Source: Gammaproteobacteria bacterium (GTDB lineage: Bacteria > Pseudomonadota > Gammaproteobacteria > Burkholderiales > Burkholderiaceae_C). Taken from it: a stretch of 64,000 bases of DNA. Positions 43,346-55,202 of this stretch are shown here, one piece after another. A model generated the notes under the pieces. That model was given only the letters and a program-made list of their open reading frames with translations, had not been told where the DNA came from and did not search any database. The position numbers and the translations under genes were made by a program. The DNA lies in the NCBI GenBank assembly GCA_018828125.1, contig JAHJWB010000023.1, forward strand, positions 124,001-188,000. The letters run 5' to 3'. The first letter of the stretch is position 1; each line of letters starts with the position of its first letter.

Positions 43346-44935
43346 CTAGACCCCGGCACAGATACCGTCGGCTCGGGGGTCGGTCGCGCCTTCAATGCGG
43401 CCATCGGGGTGAACGGCCACCGCCCCCGCGTGGCCCATCATGTCTTCGAACGCACCCACCACCTGCACGTCGTGGCCAGCGGCCCGCAGCTGCTCCACCA
43501 GAGCCGGAGCCACCCGCGATTCGACCTTGAGGTTGGTCGAGTTTTCGCCCCAGGTGCGACCGAGCAGCCAGCGTGGTGCGGTCACTGCGGCCTGCATGTC
43601 CTGGCCAAAGAGCACATGGCGCGTGAACACCGCCGCCTGGGTCTGCGGCTGGCCCTCGCCGCCCATGGTGCCGTAGGCCAGCACGCGCCCGTCTTTCAGG
43701 TGCGCCAGCGCCGGGTTGAGGGTGTGGAACGGCAGGCGCCCGGGCGCGAGCTGGTTCGGCCCGGCGCCCAGCGTGAACGAGGCGCCGCGGTTCTGCCAGT
43801 GCAGGCCCGTTTCGGGCAACACAATGCCGCTGCCGAACTCCCAGTAGATGCTCTGGATGTAGCTGACCACGTTGCCCTGTGCGTCGGCGGCCCCCATCCA
43901 CACCGTGTCGCCCGGCTCCGTGGGTTCGGGCCAAGGCGCGGCGTGGGCCTTGTCGATGCGCGCGGCCTCGGCATCGAGCGATGTGGCCTGCAGAAAGGCT
44001 GCCGAATCGGCGCGCATGTACGCAGGATCGCCCACGTGCTTGTTGCGCCAGGCGAATGCGCGTTTGGTGGATTCGACCAGACCATGTACGTGGTCAAAGC
44101 CCTCGGCTTGGCCCACGCCCAAGCGGTCGAACAGGCCCAGAATGGCCAGCGAGGACACGCCCTGCGTGGGCGGCGGCTGGTTGAAGACTCGCCCGGCCGA
44201 CAGCTGCACCGCCAGCGGTTCGACCTGTGCCGCACGCCAGCCTTCCAGGTCGGACAGCGCCAGCGGGCTGCCCAGCGCCTGCAGGTCGCGGGCCATGCTG
44301 CGCGCCAGGTCGCCACGGTAGAAGTCGTGCAGCCCGGCATCGGCCAGACGCTGCAAGGTGGCTGCGATGCGCGGCTGGCGCAGGGTGTCGCCACGGCACG
44401 GCTGCCCTTCGGGTGCGAAGGCGGCCGCAAAGCCGGGAACGTGCTCCAGTTCGGCCCACTTGGAGCGGGTCAGCTCCATCTGGGAGGTGGTGATGGGCAT
44501 GCCGTCTCGCGCATGGCGGATCGCGTCCTCCAGCAGACGGGCCAGGGGGAGCGGCTTGCCACCCCAACCACGTGACACCTCCAGCGCCTCGGCCCAACCA
44601 CCGACCGCACCCGCCACGGTGAGCGCTGCGCGCGGACCGCGCGTGGGGATGGCGGCATCGCCATGAACCCGGTAGAAGGCCGCGTCGGCCGCGCGGGCCG
44701 CGCCGCCGCAAGCGCGCACCGCCACCGGCGCTGCGGTGCCGGGCCTGTGGATCAGCCAGAAACCATCGCCCCCCAGGCTGTTCATGTGCGGGTAGACCAC
44801 GGCAATGGCAGCGGCTGTGGCCACCATGGCCTCGACGGCGTTGCCGCCCTCGCGCAGTACAGCGGCACCCGCCTGGGCAGCCAGGTGGTGGGGGGCGGTG
44901 ACCATGCCACCGCGGCTTTGCAGGCTGTGCAACAT
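43346..44935 (-). CDS. Gamma-glutamyltranspeptidase-family Ntn hydrolase (YwrD-like)
   Basis: A 529-residue Ntn hydrolase. AAVLREGGNAVEAMVATAAA and MNSLGGDGFWLI are the N-terminal large-subunit blocks. GDTVWMGAADAQGNVVSYIQ holds the likely catalytic threonine (about residue 343) where the precursor would self-cleave, and TMGGEGQPQTQAAVF lies downstream. No signal peptide is visible, unlike classical periplasmic GGT, so it is probably cytosolic like YwrD-type proteins. It closes the minus-strand arm of the amide cluster; the AtzH-like gene starts 41 bases upstream of it. Confidence 0.87.
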   Translation of the reverse strand: MLHSLQSRGGMVTAPHHLAAQAGAAVLREGGNAVEAMVATAAAIAVVYPHMNSLGGDGFWLIHRPGTAAPVAVRACGGAARAADAAFYRVHGDAAIPTRGPRAALTVAGAVGGWAEALEVSRGWGGKPLPLARLLEDAIRHARDGMPITTSQMELTRSKWAELEHVPGFAAAFAPEGQPCRGDTLRQPRIAATLQRLADAGLHDFYRGDLARSMARDLQALGSPLALSDLEGWRAAQVEPLAVQLSAGRVFNQPPPTQGVSSLAILGLFDRLGVGQAEGFDHVHGLVESTKRAFAWRNKHVGDPAYMRADSAAFLQATSLDAEAARIDKAHAAPWPEPTEPGDTVWMGAADAQGNVVSYIQSIYWEFGSGIVLPETGLHWQNRGASFTLGAGPNQLAPGRLPFHTLNPALAHLKDGRVLAYGTMGGEGQPQTQAAVFTRHVLFGQDMQAAVTAPRWLLGRTWGENSTNLKVESRVAPALVEQLRAAGHDVQVVGAFEDMMGHAGAVAVHPDGRIEGATDPRADGICAGV

Positions 44936-44976
44936 CGAGAAGTCTCCTGGGTATCGGTCGGTCAGTCGTTTGTCGG

Positions 44977-45369
44977 TCAATCCATCAACGATACATGGGC
45001 TGCGACCACGCACCAACCCTGGCCGGGCATGCGCACCCAGGTCTGCTGCTGGCGGCCCGTACGGTCACTGCCTTCGCGCGTGAATTCGGCGCTGGCGGTG
45101 GCGAAGTCGCGCCCGTAGGTGGTGATGCAGGTAGCGCACAGCGCCCGCGCCAGGCCTGCCGCCGAGCGGCCGCTGCGGAAGGCGCGGATCGCGTCGATGC
45201 CATAGAGGCACTCCGTGGCGCCATAGCGCACGGTGTGTGGGCTGTGGAAGAACAGCGCATCGAGCACCTCCACTTCGTTGTGGACCAGGGCATGCTCGTA
45301 GCTCGCAAAGGCGGCCGTGACCTCGGCGAGGACATCGGGCAGGTTGATGGTGGAGTTGTGTCCGTTCAT
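44977..45369 (-). CDS. AtzH-like (DUF3225) NTF2-fold protein
   Basis: A 130-residue NTF2-fold protein of the AtzH-like/DUF3225 family: [20 protein letters not shown] and [20 protein letters not shown] are typical. AtzH-type proteins accompany AtzE-type amidases in cyanuric acid and related ureide degradation. An amidase gene lies 7 kb away in the same cluster. I used the ATG at 45369 ([14 protein letters not shown]); the upstream extension is rich in stray cysteines and glycines. It sits between the ABC transporter fusion gene and the Ntn hydrolase gene. Confidence 0.8.
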   Translation of the reverse strand: MNGHNSTINLPDVLAEVTAAFASYEHALVHNEVEVLDALFFHSPHTVRYGATECLYGIDAIRAFRSGRSAAGLARALCATCITTYGRDFATASAEFTREGSDRTGRQQQTWVRMPGQGWCVVAAHVSLMD

Positions 45370-45563
45370 GTCAGTTATCCAAAGCGCTGCAGGCCCCCCG
45401 CAACTTCTGACACTGGCGCAACCCAAGACAGTGCCCCCGTGCAAGGGCCGCCCCGCCGCGTCGGCGGCGCTTCGCTTGCGTGCACCGGGGGCGTCCCCCT
45501 CCCGACTCGCGCAGCGAGTCGAGAGAGGGGGAAGGCACGAAGCGACTCAGGGGGTGCTTCATC

Positions 45564-48124
<2,561 letters not shown>

Positions 48125-48128
<4 letters not shown>

Positions 48129-49003
48129 ACCTTGCGCACCAGGGCACGCCCGAAGAGCCCGTTAGGCCGCACGGCCAGCGCCACGATGACGAGCGAAAAA
48201 GTGAGGATCTGCGTGTAGCCCGAGCCCAGCGTGGAGGTGATCAGCGCCTCGGCCACGCCGAACAGCAGGCCCGCGGCCATGACCCCCCAGGCACTGCCGA
48301 TGCCGCCCAGGATGGCCACGGCAAAGGCCTTGAGGCCGAACAGCGTGCCCATGTCGGACTGCACGTTCACGAGTGGCGCGATGAGCACACCGGCCACGCC
48401 GGCGAACACGGCCGACAGCGCAAACGCGGCCGACACCACACGCCCGATGGGGATGCCCATGAGACGCGCGGCATCGCGGTTCTGCACCACGGCCAGCATG
48501 GCCGTGCCCCAGCGCGTGCGCCGCGCCACGAAGTGCAGCACTGCCGCCAGCACCAGACCGATGGCCGGGATGATCAATTGCAGCGGGTACACGCCCAGCC
48601 CCAGCCCACCCAGCGTCAAGGGTGCCTGGGCCAGTGGCGAGGGCAGGCTGCGCGGCTCCTTGCCGAAGGTGAACATGGCCAGGTTGTCGACCACGATGCC
48701 CAACGCCACGGTGGCCATGAGCCAGGCGTCCGAGTTGCGGCGCGCGAACGGCCGCACGGCGAAGAACTCCACGGCCAAGCCATAGAGCGCGCACAGCAGC
48801 AGCGCCAGCAATACCGCCAGCGACATGGGCCAGCCCAGCACCATGGCAAAGCCGTAGGTAAGCACCGCGCCCAACATCATGGAGCTGCCCTGGGCGAAGT
48901 TCACCGTGCCGGAGACGACGAAGGTGACGTGAAAGCCCAGCGCCATCAGCCCGTACATGCTGCCCAGGCCAATGCCGCTGATCAGGGCGGAGAGAAAAAG
49001 CAT
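48125..49003 (-). CDS. Liv-type ABC transporter permease LivH
   Basis: A 292-residue inner-membrane permease with about eight hydrophobic segments. SGIGLGSMYGLMALGFHVTF, VNFAQGSSMMLGAVLTYG, MGTLFGLKAFAVAILGGIGS and VRPNGLFGRALVRKV are LivH blocks. It forms the translocation path with the LivM domain of the following fusion protein, with which it is translationally coupled. Together with the receptor encoded at 49176 it makes a complete uptake system. Confidence 0.92.
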
Positions 49004-49091
49004 CGTGGTGATCGATCAAATGCGGTAAAGGAATGACGGCAAACCGTCTTTGAAGACGGCTTGAAGCGGTCAAGAAGGCTCAGCGAAGCGG

Positions 49092-49157
49092 TTCTGGCTA
49101 GGCGCTGTGTCGCAGGCAGTACGGTTGGTACGACAGGACACAGCAACGACGCCAGAA
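49092..49157 (-). other. Structured intercistronic element between receptor and livH genes
   Basis: Nested inverted repeats: TTCTGGC (49092-49098) pairs with GCCAGAA (49151-49157) and GCTGTGTC (49104-49111) with GACACAGC (49137-49144). A short hairpin CCGTCTT/AAGACGG with three Ts follows at 49044-49059 on the minus transcript. This looks like an mRNA-stabilising or attenuating structure that favours the receptor over the membrane parts. Confidence 0.55.
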
Positions 49158-49175
49158 GACCTTTATTGGCCGCGC

Positions 49176-50366
49176 TTACTTTTCGAGGCCCACGGGCAGG
49201 ATGCGGTTGCCTATGAACTGCGCCCAGACATAGTCGTTCTCGCTCAACGCGTCGTGGTTGGCTTCGCTGAAGGGCTTGTCATAGCTCTTGATCAGGCCGT
49301 CGTACTTGCCGATCTTGTAGAAGCCCTGGCGCACGGCATCGCCTTCGGTGCTGCCGGCCTGGGTGATGGCCAGGGCCGCCAGCTGCATGGCGTCGTAGGC
49401 GTTGGCCACGCCCACGGCGGGGGTGATGTTGTCAGGGCCCTTGATCTCGGGGTACTTCGCCTTGAGGGCCGCCAGCACCTTCTCGCCCACCGGGCCTTGC
49501 TTGCCAAAGAAGCTGTAGGTCTGCACGAAGTGCACGTTCTTGGCGTTGGGGCCGGCCAGTTCGGTGAAGCGGCCACCCGCAGGGCCCCAGTGCGAGACGA
49601 TGGGCACCTGCCAGCCCATGCGGTCGAGCGACTTGACCACCTGGGCCGAGGGGCCCACATTGCCGACCAGGAACAACGCGTCGGCGCCTGCGGCCTTCAG
49701 GCGCGTGAGCTGGGGCACCACATCCACGTCGCTGTCGCCGAACTTCTCGATGCCCGCGGCCTTCATGCCCTTGGCAGTGAGCGCTGCGGTCAGGCCCTTT
49801 TCGTTGGATTCTCCCCAGGGGTTGTTGATGAGGATCATTCCAGGGTTCTTGGCACCGAAGGTCTTTTGCGCATAGGCCAGCATGCCCCTGTCCACGATCT
49901 CGTCTACTGCCGACACCCGGAACGCGAAATTGGGCTTGCCGCCATTCTTGGTGACGGGAGTACCCGCCGCCCAGGGACCCATGAAAGGGACTTTCTCTTG
50001 GTTGGCCAGCTGCACGATGGCAATGGAGACCGGTGTGTCCAGCCCGCCGAAGAGCACGGCCACCTTTTCCTTGTAGATCAGTTCGCGCGCGGCCGTCACG
50101 CCCTTTGCGGGGTTGGCCTCGTCGTCGCGGCGCACCAGCTCGAGCTTGCGGCCGCCCAGCAGACCGCCCTTGGCGTTGATCTCGTCGATGGCCACGGTGA
50201 GGCCGCGCGTGATCGCCTCGCCCGCCAGGGCCGACTGGCCCGAGAGGGCCGTGACCAGCCCGATCTTGATGGGGTCAGCCGCATGGGCAGGCAGGGCGCC
50301 CAGGGCAGCCCAGGCGGCGGTGGCGAGCGTAGCGACGGCGAAGCGGCGGCGGGTGGTGAAAGGCAT
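49176..50366 (-). CDS. Liv-type ABC transporter periplasmic receptor
   Basis: A 396-residue type I periplasmic-binding protein. The signal peptide (FAVATLATAAWAALGALPAH) ends near AHA-ADP. KIGLVTALSGQSALAGEAIT, VAIDEINAKGGLLGGRKLEL and LFGGLDTPVSIAIVQLANQE are classic LivJ/amide-binding blocks. It is the first gene of the minus arm and would deliver ligand to the LivH/LivMGF system. Some LivJ relatives bind amides or urea, in line with the amidohydrolases encoded beside it. Expression is probably controlled from 50461-50516. Confidence 0.92.
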   Translation of the reverse strand: MPFTTRRRFAVATLATAAWAALGALPAHAADPIKIGLVTALSGQSALAGEAITRGLTVAIDEINAKGGLLGGRKLELVRRDDEANPAKGVTAARELIYKEKVAVLFGGLDTPVSIAIVQLANQEKVPFMGPWAAGTPVTKNGGKPNFAFRVSAVDEIVDRGMLAYAQKTFGAKNPGMILINNPWGESNEKGLTAALTAKGMKAAGIEKFGDSDVDVVPQLTRLKAAGADALFLVGNVGPSAQVVKSLDRMGWQVPIVSHWGPAGGRFTELAGPNAKNVHFVQTYSFFGKQGPVGEKVLAALKAKYPEIKGPDNITPAVGVANAYDAMQLAALAITQAGSTEGDAVRQGFYKIGKYDGLIKSYDKPFSEANHDALSENDYVWAQFIGNRILPVGLEK

Positions 50367-50460
50367 GGCGAATCTCCAGCGGTTGCGGGTGGGACGGGGG
50401 ATAAACGATCAATGGGCGGGGAGCCCGCCACGACAGCCCTGCCAGCAAGCGCCGTGCCAG

Positions 50461-50516
50461 TGTCAACACAAATGATTATTTATTAACAACATACTTGATA
50501 TGTAATTGTTGACAAT
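50461..50516. promoter_or_regulatory. Divergent control region with candidate GntR/FCD operators
   Basis: ATTGTTGACAAT (50505-50516) is a near-perfect palindrome, and TGTCAACA at 50461-50468 is the reverse complement of its core. ACATA-CTTGA-TATGT lies between them (50489-50503). The AT-rich stretch is the only shared upstream region of the two arms. The GntR regulator encoded at 53316 is the natural candidate ligand-responsive repressor. Confidence 0.5.
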
Positions 50517-50629
50517 CTGGCACACGCTTTGCTGACAACATCCAAGCACGGCAGTCCATCGCGTTCTGCCCCAATACACAGCACCTTCGCCGCATTTCGC
50601 ACCTCGGCGGTGCAATCAGGAGCACCAAC

Positions 50630-51094
50630 TTGCAGCAACACACACCACCCACTCCAACAGAACCCAGCGGCCAGGATGCAGGCGCAATCGTCGAAGAATT
50701 CCTGCGTCTCGTGATGATTCCGGACCCCGCGGCTGCGAGCCGATTTGTGTCGACGGAGATGACGATCCGCTTCACGGGCGGGCGGCCCATGCAGCGGCCC
50801 GCAGACTGCAGCGCCTTTAACGCCACGCGCTACGCCTGGGTGAAAAAGAAGTTCGAGAGCACCGATGTGGTGGCTGGCGCCACGCACGAGGAGGCCGTGG
50901 TCTACAACACCGGCACGCTCTACGGCACCTGGCCTGACGGCACGCCTTTCGAGGGCAACCGCTATGTCGACCGCTATGTGCTGCGGCGCGGCCTGATCGT
51001 GCAGATGGACGTGTGGAACGACAGCGCCGAGTGGCTGCTGGTGCGCGCCGGCCTGGCCGCGCCCTGGTCGCCCACCGAAGGTGCTGGCGCATGA
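50630..51094 (+). CDS. NTF2/SnoaL-like protein
   Basis: A 154-residue NTF2-like fold protein (FLRLVMIPDPAAASRFVSTE, IRFTGGRPMQ, GTWPDGTPFEGNRYVDRYVL). The start is a TTG preceded by CAGGAG eight bases away, and no better ATG precedes the domain. It is the first gene of the plus arm. Its stop overlaps the next start (ATGA), so it is co-translated with the deacetylase-like protein. It may be an accessory or small isomerase/hydratase-like partner; no catalytic residue is obvious. Confidence 0.72.
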   Translation: MQQHTPPTPTEPSGQDAGAIVEEFLRLVMIPDPAAASRFVSTEMTIRFTGGRPMQRPADCSAFNATRYAWVKKKFESTDVVAGATHEEAVVYNTGTLYGTWPDGTPFEGNRYVDRYVLRRGLIVQMDVWNDSAEWLLVRAGLAAPWSPTEGAGA

Positions 51095-52005
51095 TCACCA
51101 GCGTCTACGGCGACGGCCCCCTGCCCTCCCATGGGCGCTTCGGCTACACGCCCATCACCCACCGCCCTGACTACACCTGGCCGGACGGAGCGCGCCTGGC
51201 GGTCTACCTGGGCTTCAACCTGGAGCATTTCGCGTTTGGTGGAGGGCTTGGCGCGCGCATTGGCCCGGCTTCACCCGAGCCCGATGTGCTCAACTACAGC
51301 TGGCGCGAATACGGAAACCGCGTGGGGGCCTGGCGCTGCCTGGAGCTGTTCGACGAGCTGGCCATGCCGACCGGCTGCATTTTGAACACCGCGCTGTATG
51401 AGCACTGCCCCGAGCTGCTTGCGGCCTGTGCGGCACGCGGCGACGAGCTGATCGGCCACGGCCACACCAATTCCGAGCGCCAGGGCGACTTTGCCGAAGC
51501 CGAGGAGGCCGCCCTGCTCGCCGCTTGCCGCGAGCGCATCGCCCAGGCCAGCGGCAGCGCACCCGCAGGCTGGCTCTCGCCCTGGATCTCGGAGAGCCCC
51601 ACCACGCCCGACCTGCTGGCCGAGGCAGGTTACCGTTACACCCTGAACTGGGCGCACGACGACCAGCCCGTGCCGATGCGCACGCGCAGCGGCCAGCGGC
51701 TGTGGTCCATCCCCTACCCGCAGGAGCTCAACGACATCCCGATGATCATTGCGCGCCAGCTCGACGGCAAGGATTTTGCGCAGATGATTGTCGACAATTT
51801 CGACGAAATGCTGCGGCAATCAGCCACTCAGCCGCTGGTGATGGGCATCGCCCTGCACCCCTACCTGGTGGGCCAGCCTTACCGCCTGCGCCACCTGCGC
51901 CGCGCGCTGGAGCATTTGGCCCGTGCACGAGACGCTGGCGCCATCTGGTTCACCACCCCCGGCGCCATCTGCGAGCACGTAGATGCCCTCCTCCCTTCTG
52001 CCTGA
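51091..52005 (+). CDS. Polysaccharide deacetylase-fold hydrolase (PuuE/cyclic imide hydrolase-like)
   Basis: A 304-residue NodB-fold protein. YTWPDGARLAVYLGFNLEHF opens the domain, YSWREYGNRVGAWRCLELFD and DELIGHGHTNSERQG hold the metal-site histidines, and MGIALHPYLVGQPYRLRHLR is the C-terminal block. This is the branch of allantoinase PuuE and cyclic-imide hydrolases, which open C-N rings, rather than sugar deacetylases. The neighbouring amidase would act on the ring-opened product. The assignment to a ring-opening amidohydrolase is inferred. Confidence 0.8.
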   Translation: MITSVYGDGPLPSHGRFGYTPITHRPDYTWPDGARLAVYLGFNLEHFAFGGGLGARIGPASPEPDVLNYSWREYGNRVGAWRCLELFDELAMPTGCILNTALYEHCPELLAACAARGDELIGHGHTNSERQGDFAEAEEAALLAACRERIAQASGSAPAGWLSPWISESPTTPDLLAEAGYRYTLNWAHDDQPVPMRTRSGQRLWSIPYPQELNDIPMIIARQLDGKDFAQMIVDNFDEMLRQSATQPLVMGIALHPYLVGQPYRLRHLRRALEHLARARDAGAIWFTTPGAICEHVDALLPSA

Positions 52006-52019
52006 GCACCACCCGCCCC

Positions 52020-53249
52020 ATGCACCACCCCATTGCTTCCCCCGGCCTGCCCTTCACCGACACCGTCCATGCCTGGGTACCCCACGGCCACTTCGTGATG
52101 GAAGGGACGCCCGGCGGCCCCCTGGCAGGCCTGCACTTTGCTGCCAAAGACGTTTTCGACGTGGCAGGCCACCCCACGGGCGCAGGAAATCCTGCCTGGC
52201 TGGCCAGCCACCCGGCCCCCACGCGCCACAGCGCACTGGTGCAGCAAGTGCTGGGCGCTGGCGCCACACTGTGCGGCAAGGTCGTCACCGACGAGCTGGC
52301 CTACAGCATCCACGGCCACAACCTGCACTACGGCATGCCGGTCAACAGCGCTGCGCCCGATCGCATCCCGGGCGGCTCGTCCAGCGGCTCGGTCGCGGCC
52401 GTGGCAGCGCGGCTGGTGGACTTTTCGCTGGGCACCGACACGGGTGGCTCCACCCGCGTGCCCGCCAGCTACTGCGGTGTGTGGGGCCTGCGCACCACGC
52501 ACGGCCTGGTGCCGCGTGAGGGTCTGGTGCCGCTGCACCCGAGCTTCGACACCGCTACGTGGTTTGCCCACGATCCCGCCACGTTCGAACAGGTAACCCG
52601 GGCCCTGTTGCCTGCCACCGACTTCAAGCCCACCCGCGCACTGCTGCTGCAAGATGCAGCGGACCAAGCCGACGCCGAAGTGGCAGCGTTGTTACCGTCG
52701 GCCCTGCAGGCGTTGCGTCCTCTTGTGGGCAACGGCGTCACGACGACGGTGGCAGCCCAGGGCGTTACGCTGGAAGATTGGCGTCGACACTATGTGGCCT
52801 GGGGCGCGCATGAGGCCTGGCAGGCACATGGCAACTGGATCACGCAGAACACGCCGGGCTTCGAAGACGCGATTGCCAGCCGCTGGCAGGCGGCCGCGCA
52901 GGTGAGCGACGACATGGCCCAAGCGGCCCGTACAGAGGGGCTGCTCGCCCGCGCCAGAGTGCGTGCGATCGTCGGCGCTGACAACGTGCTGGTGCTGCCG
53001 TCGGCAGCCAGCGTGGCGCCGCTGCGCAGCGCGGCAGGGCCGGAGATCGACGCCGTCCGCGTCAGAACGTTGCGCATCTGCTGCATCGCTGGTCTGGCTG
53101 GACTACCGCAGGTGAGCCTGCCACTGCTGACAGCCAGCGGCTTGCCAGCAGGCGTATCGCTGATCGGGCCCGCGGGCAGCGATGTGGCCCTGGTACGCCT
53201 GGCGATAGAGCTCTGGCGCGCGCTACATCCGCAGGTTGCCCCCCGCTGA
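52020..53249 (+). CDS. Amidase-signature enzyme (AtzE-like)
   Basis: A 409-residue amidase. The Ser-cisSer-Lys triad is visible as the lysine in HFAAKDVFDVAG and the serines in PGGSSSGSVAAV, with LGTDTGGSTRVPASYCG as the nucleophile loop. GVWGLRTTHG follows. It is shorter than many AS enzymes (about 460-500) and closer in length to AtzE/biuret-type members. It starts 15 bases after the deacetylase-like gene in the same operon and ends before the GntR gene. Likely reaction: hydrolysis of a carboxamide or ureide. Confidence 0.88.
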   Translation: MHHPIASPGLPFTDTVHAWVPHGHFVMEGTPGGPLAGLHFAAKDVFDVAGHPTGAGNPAWLASHPAPTRHSALVQQVLGAGATLCGKVVTDELAYSIHGHNLHYGMPVNSAAPDRIPGGSSSGSVAAVAARLVDFSLGTDTGGSTRVPASYCGVWGLRTTHGLVPREGLVPLHPSFDTATWFAHDPATFEQVTRALLPATDFKPTRALLLQDAADQADAEVAALLPSALQALRPLVGNGVTTTVAAQGVTLEDWRRHYVAWGAHEAWQAHGNWITQNTPGFEDAIASRWQAAAQVSDDMAQAARTEGLLARARVRAIVGADNVLVLPSAASVAPLRSAAGPEIDAVRVRTLRICCIAGLAGLPQVSLPLLTASGLPAGVSLIGPAGSDVALVRLAIELWRALHPQVAPR

Positions 53250-53315
53250 AGGCGCGACAATCAGGGCAAACCACATCCGCCGGACGGTGCAACGACGACG
53301 TACCGGGCGAACTCC

Positions 53316-54131
53316 ATGGCCACCCAGAAAACCCTTCGCGCTTCCCCAGCCCCTAAAACGCGAACCAACGCCACGCGTCCTGCTGCGCCGACGCCTGCCC
53401 GACGCGTGTCAGCCGCGCCCTTGCAGGAAAACAAGCTGCCGGGGCTACCGGGCCTGCGCACGGGGGACGATGTGGAAACACGCATCTACAACACCGTGTA
53501 CGAGAGCGTGATGACCCAGCGCCTGACGCCCGGCACCAAGCTGCCAGAGGCCTCTTTGTGCGAGCTGTTCGACGTGCGCCGCGCCACTGTGCGCAAGGTG
53601 CTGCAGGCACTGGCACACGACCACATCGTGGACCTGCGCCCCAACCGAGGCGCCATCGTGGCCGAACCCACGCCCGAGGAGACACGCCAGGTGTTCGAGG
53701 CACGCCGCGCGCTCGAAAGTGCCATCGTTCGCCTGGCCACGCGCCACACCACACGCGAAGACATTGCCTCGCTGCGTCGGCAATTGGAGGAGGAGCACCA
53801 CGCCATGCACCGCTTTACCCAGCCTGCCTGGGCACGGCTGGCCAGCGCGTTCCACCTGCGCCTGGCCGAGCTGGCGCGCAACCCGGTGCTGCAGCGCTAC
53901 CTGATGGAGCTGGTCTCACGCTGCTCGCTGATCGTGGCGCTGTACGAGCCGCCCGGCAAAGCCTCGTGCGAGCACGAGGAGCATGCGCGCGTGGTGGACC
54001 TCATCGCCCAGGGGGACGCCGACGGCGCAGCGCGGGAGATGGAAGCGCACCTGCTGGCGCTAGAACACAGCATCACGTTGCAGCAAGAGCGCAGTGACAA
54101 CAATCTGGCCCGCATGTTGGGGATGGCCTGA
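53316..54131 (+). CDS. GntR/FCD-family transcriptional regulator
   Basis: A 271-residue regulator. An alanine/threonine/proline-rich N-terminal extension of about 45 residues precedes the winged helix (TKLPEASLCELFDVRRATVR, KVLQALAHDHIVDLRPNRGA). The FCD effector domain follows (RQVFEARRALESAIVRLATR; metal-ligand histidines likely in FHLRLAELARN and SCEHEEHARVVDLI). It is last in the plus arm, 66 bases after the amidase gene. It most likely binds the palindromes at 50461-50516 and responds to a cluster intermediate. Confidence 0.88.
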   Translation: MATQKTLRASPAPKTRTNATRPAAPTPARRVSAAPLQENKLPGLPGLRTGDDVETRIYNTVYESVMTQRLTPGTKLPEASLCELFDVRRATVRKVLQALAHDHIVDLRPNRGAIVAEPTPEETRQVFEARRALESAIVRLATRHTTREDIASLRRQLEEEHHAMHRFTQPAWARLASAFHLRLAELARNPVLQRYLMELVSRCSLIVALYEPPGKASCEHEEHARVVDLIAQGDADGAAREMEAHLLALEHSITLQQERSDNNLARMLGMA

Positions 54132-54220
54132 AGTTTGAAAACATAACGGCCTGCATCGCTCTATTTACAAAACTTTTTTGCTACTGAAATCGCAGCAAAA
54201 ACGAGGACCCCTCCTCACCA

Positions 54221-54790
54221 TCAATCCGGTGCATCGCCACATGCCAGACGCTCGCTTTTCCAGTAGACATCGTCGCCGCCATCCGCCCGGTTGAGCACGC
54301 GAGCGAGCACAAACATCAGGTCAGACAGGCGGTTGAGGTATTGGCGCGGGGCGTCGTTGAGCGCCTCTTCGTTGCCCAGTGCAACCACCACCCGTTCGGC
54401 CCGCCGCGCCACCGTGCGACACACGTGGGCTTGCGATGCTGCGCGGGTGCCTGCTGGCAAAATGAATTCCTGCAGGCGAGGTAGCGCCGCATTATGGTGA
54501 GCCAGCGCCTCGTCCAGTTCCAGCACCGCCTCTGCCTTGAGAAGTTCATAGCCGGGAATCGACAGCTCCCCGCCCAAGTTGAACAACTGATGCTGCACTT
54601 GCACGAGCAAGTTGCGCACCTCATCGGGCACGCGCTCACACAGAAGCAGTCCGATGTGCGAGTTGAGTTCGTCCACATCGCCCATAGCGTGAATGCGAAG
54701 GCTGTTCTTGGAAACACGCTGGTTATTGCCAAGCCCAGTGGTGCCGGTGTCGCCCGTGCGGGTTGCGATTTGCGTGAGTCGGTTGCCCAT
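54221..54790 (-). CDS. Cob(I)alamin adenosyltransferase, PduO type
   Basis: A 189-residue adenosyltransferase. The N-terminal ATP loop is IATRTGDTGTTGLGNNQRVS, MGDVDELNSHIGLLL follows, and VCRTVARRAERVVVAL is the conserved C-terminal block. It transfers adenosyl to cob(I)alamin to make adenosylcobalamin in the cytosol. No B12-dependent enzyme or other cobalamin gene is adjacent. It is convergent with the GntR gene. Confidence 0.93.
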   Translation of the reverse strand: MGNRLTQIATRTGDTGTTGLGNNQRVSKNSLRIHAMGDVDELNSHIGLLLCERVPDEVRNLLVQVQHQLFNLGGELSIPGYELLKAEAVLELDEALAHHNAALPRLQEFILPAGTRAASQAHVCRTVARRAERVVVALGNEEALNDAPRQYLNRLSDLMFVLARVLNRADGGDDVYWKSERLACGDAPD

Positions 54791-55202
54791 GGCGGTACCT
54801 CGATACAGTAGAAAGTAAGTCCGTCGACTGAGAACCGACGATCAGGGTTGCGCGAATTTTGCGCCAGATCCCCAACGGCGCAGCCGGTCTTGGATCGCCT
54901 CAGCAGATCCAGAGCCAACGACGCGCTGGCTAGTGCAGTGTTTCATGCTCTATGGCCCATTTAAAGGGGTGAATTTTTGGCTCTGGCAAGGACGTAAACC
55001 GGAGCGATAGCGGGCGTATCGCGCGAATTTGCCACACCGCACTAGGTATCTACCAACTACCACGGCACGCAGAGACGTGCTCCACAAAGACAAACACCCC
55101 TAGACGCAAGTCTAGGGGTGTTTGGTGGTCCGAGCTCCAGGTCGATGGGGCTGGGCCAAAGGCGTTGATGACGGCGCAAAGGCCGTCAGACAGGCACTAC
55201 GA
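54791..55202. other. Gene-free interval with a strong terminator hairpin
   Basis: About 410 bases contain no gene I can support. The one clear object is a hairpin with arms AAACACCCCTAGAC (55092-55105) and TCTAGGGGTGTTT (55111-55123), with A- and T-ends, acting as a bidirectional terminator. The rest includes GC-rich and AT-rich patches without an obvious promoter pattern. Confidence 0.6.

Noticed and set aside
54791..55080. Insertion sequence end in the gene-free interval
   Set aside because: I found no terminal inverted repeats, target duplication or transposase remnant.
55092..55123. tRNA or small RNA gene at the strong hairpin
   Set aside because: The stem is one perfect arm pair with A/T ends and no cloverleaf, D- or T-arm consensus; a terminator explains it.
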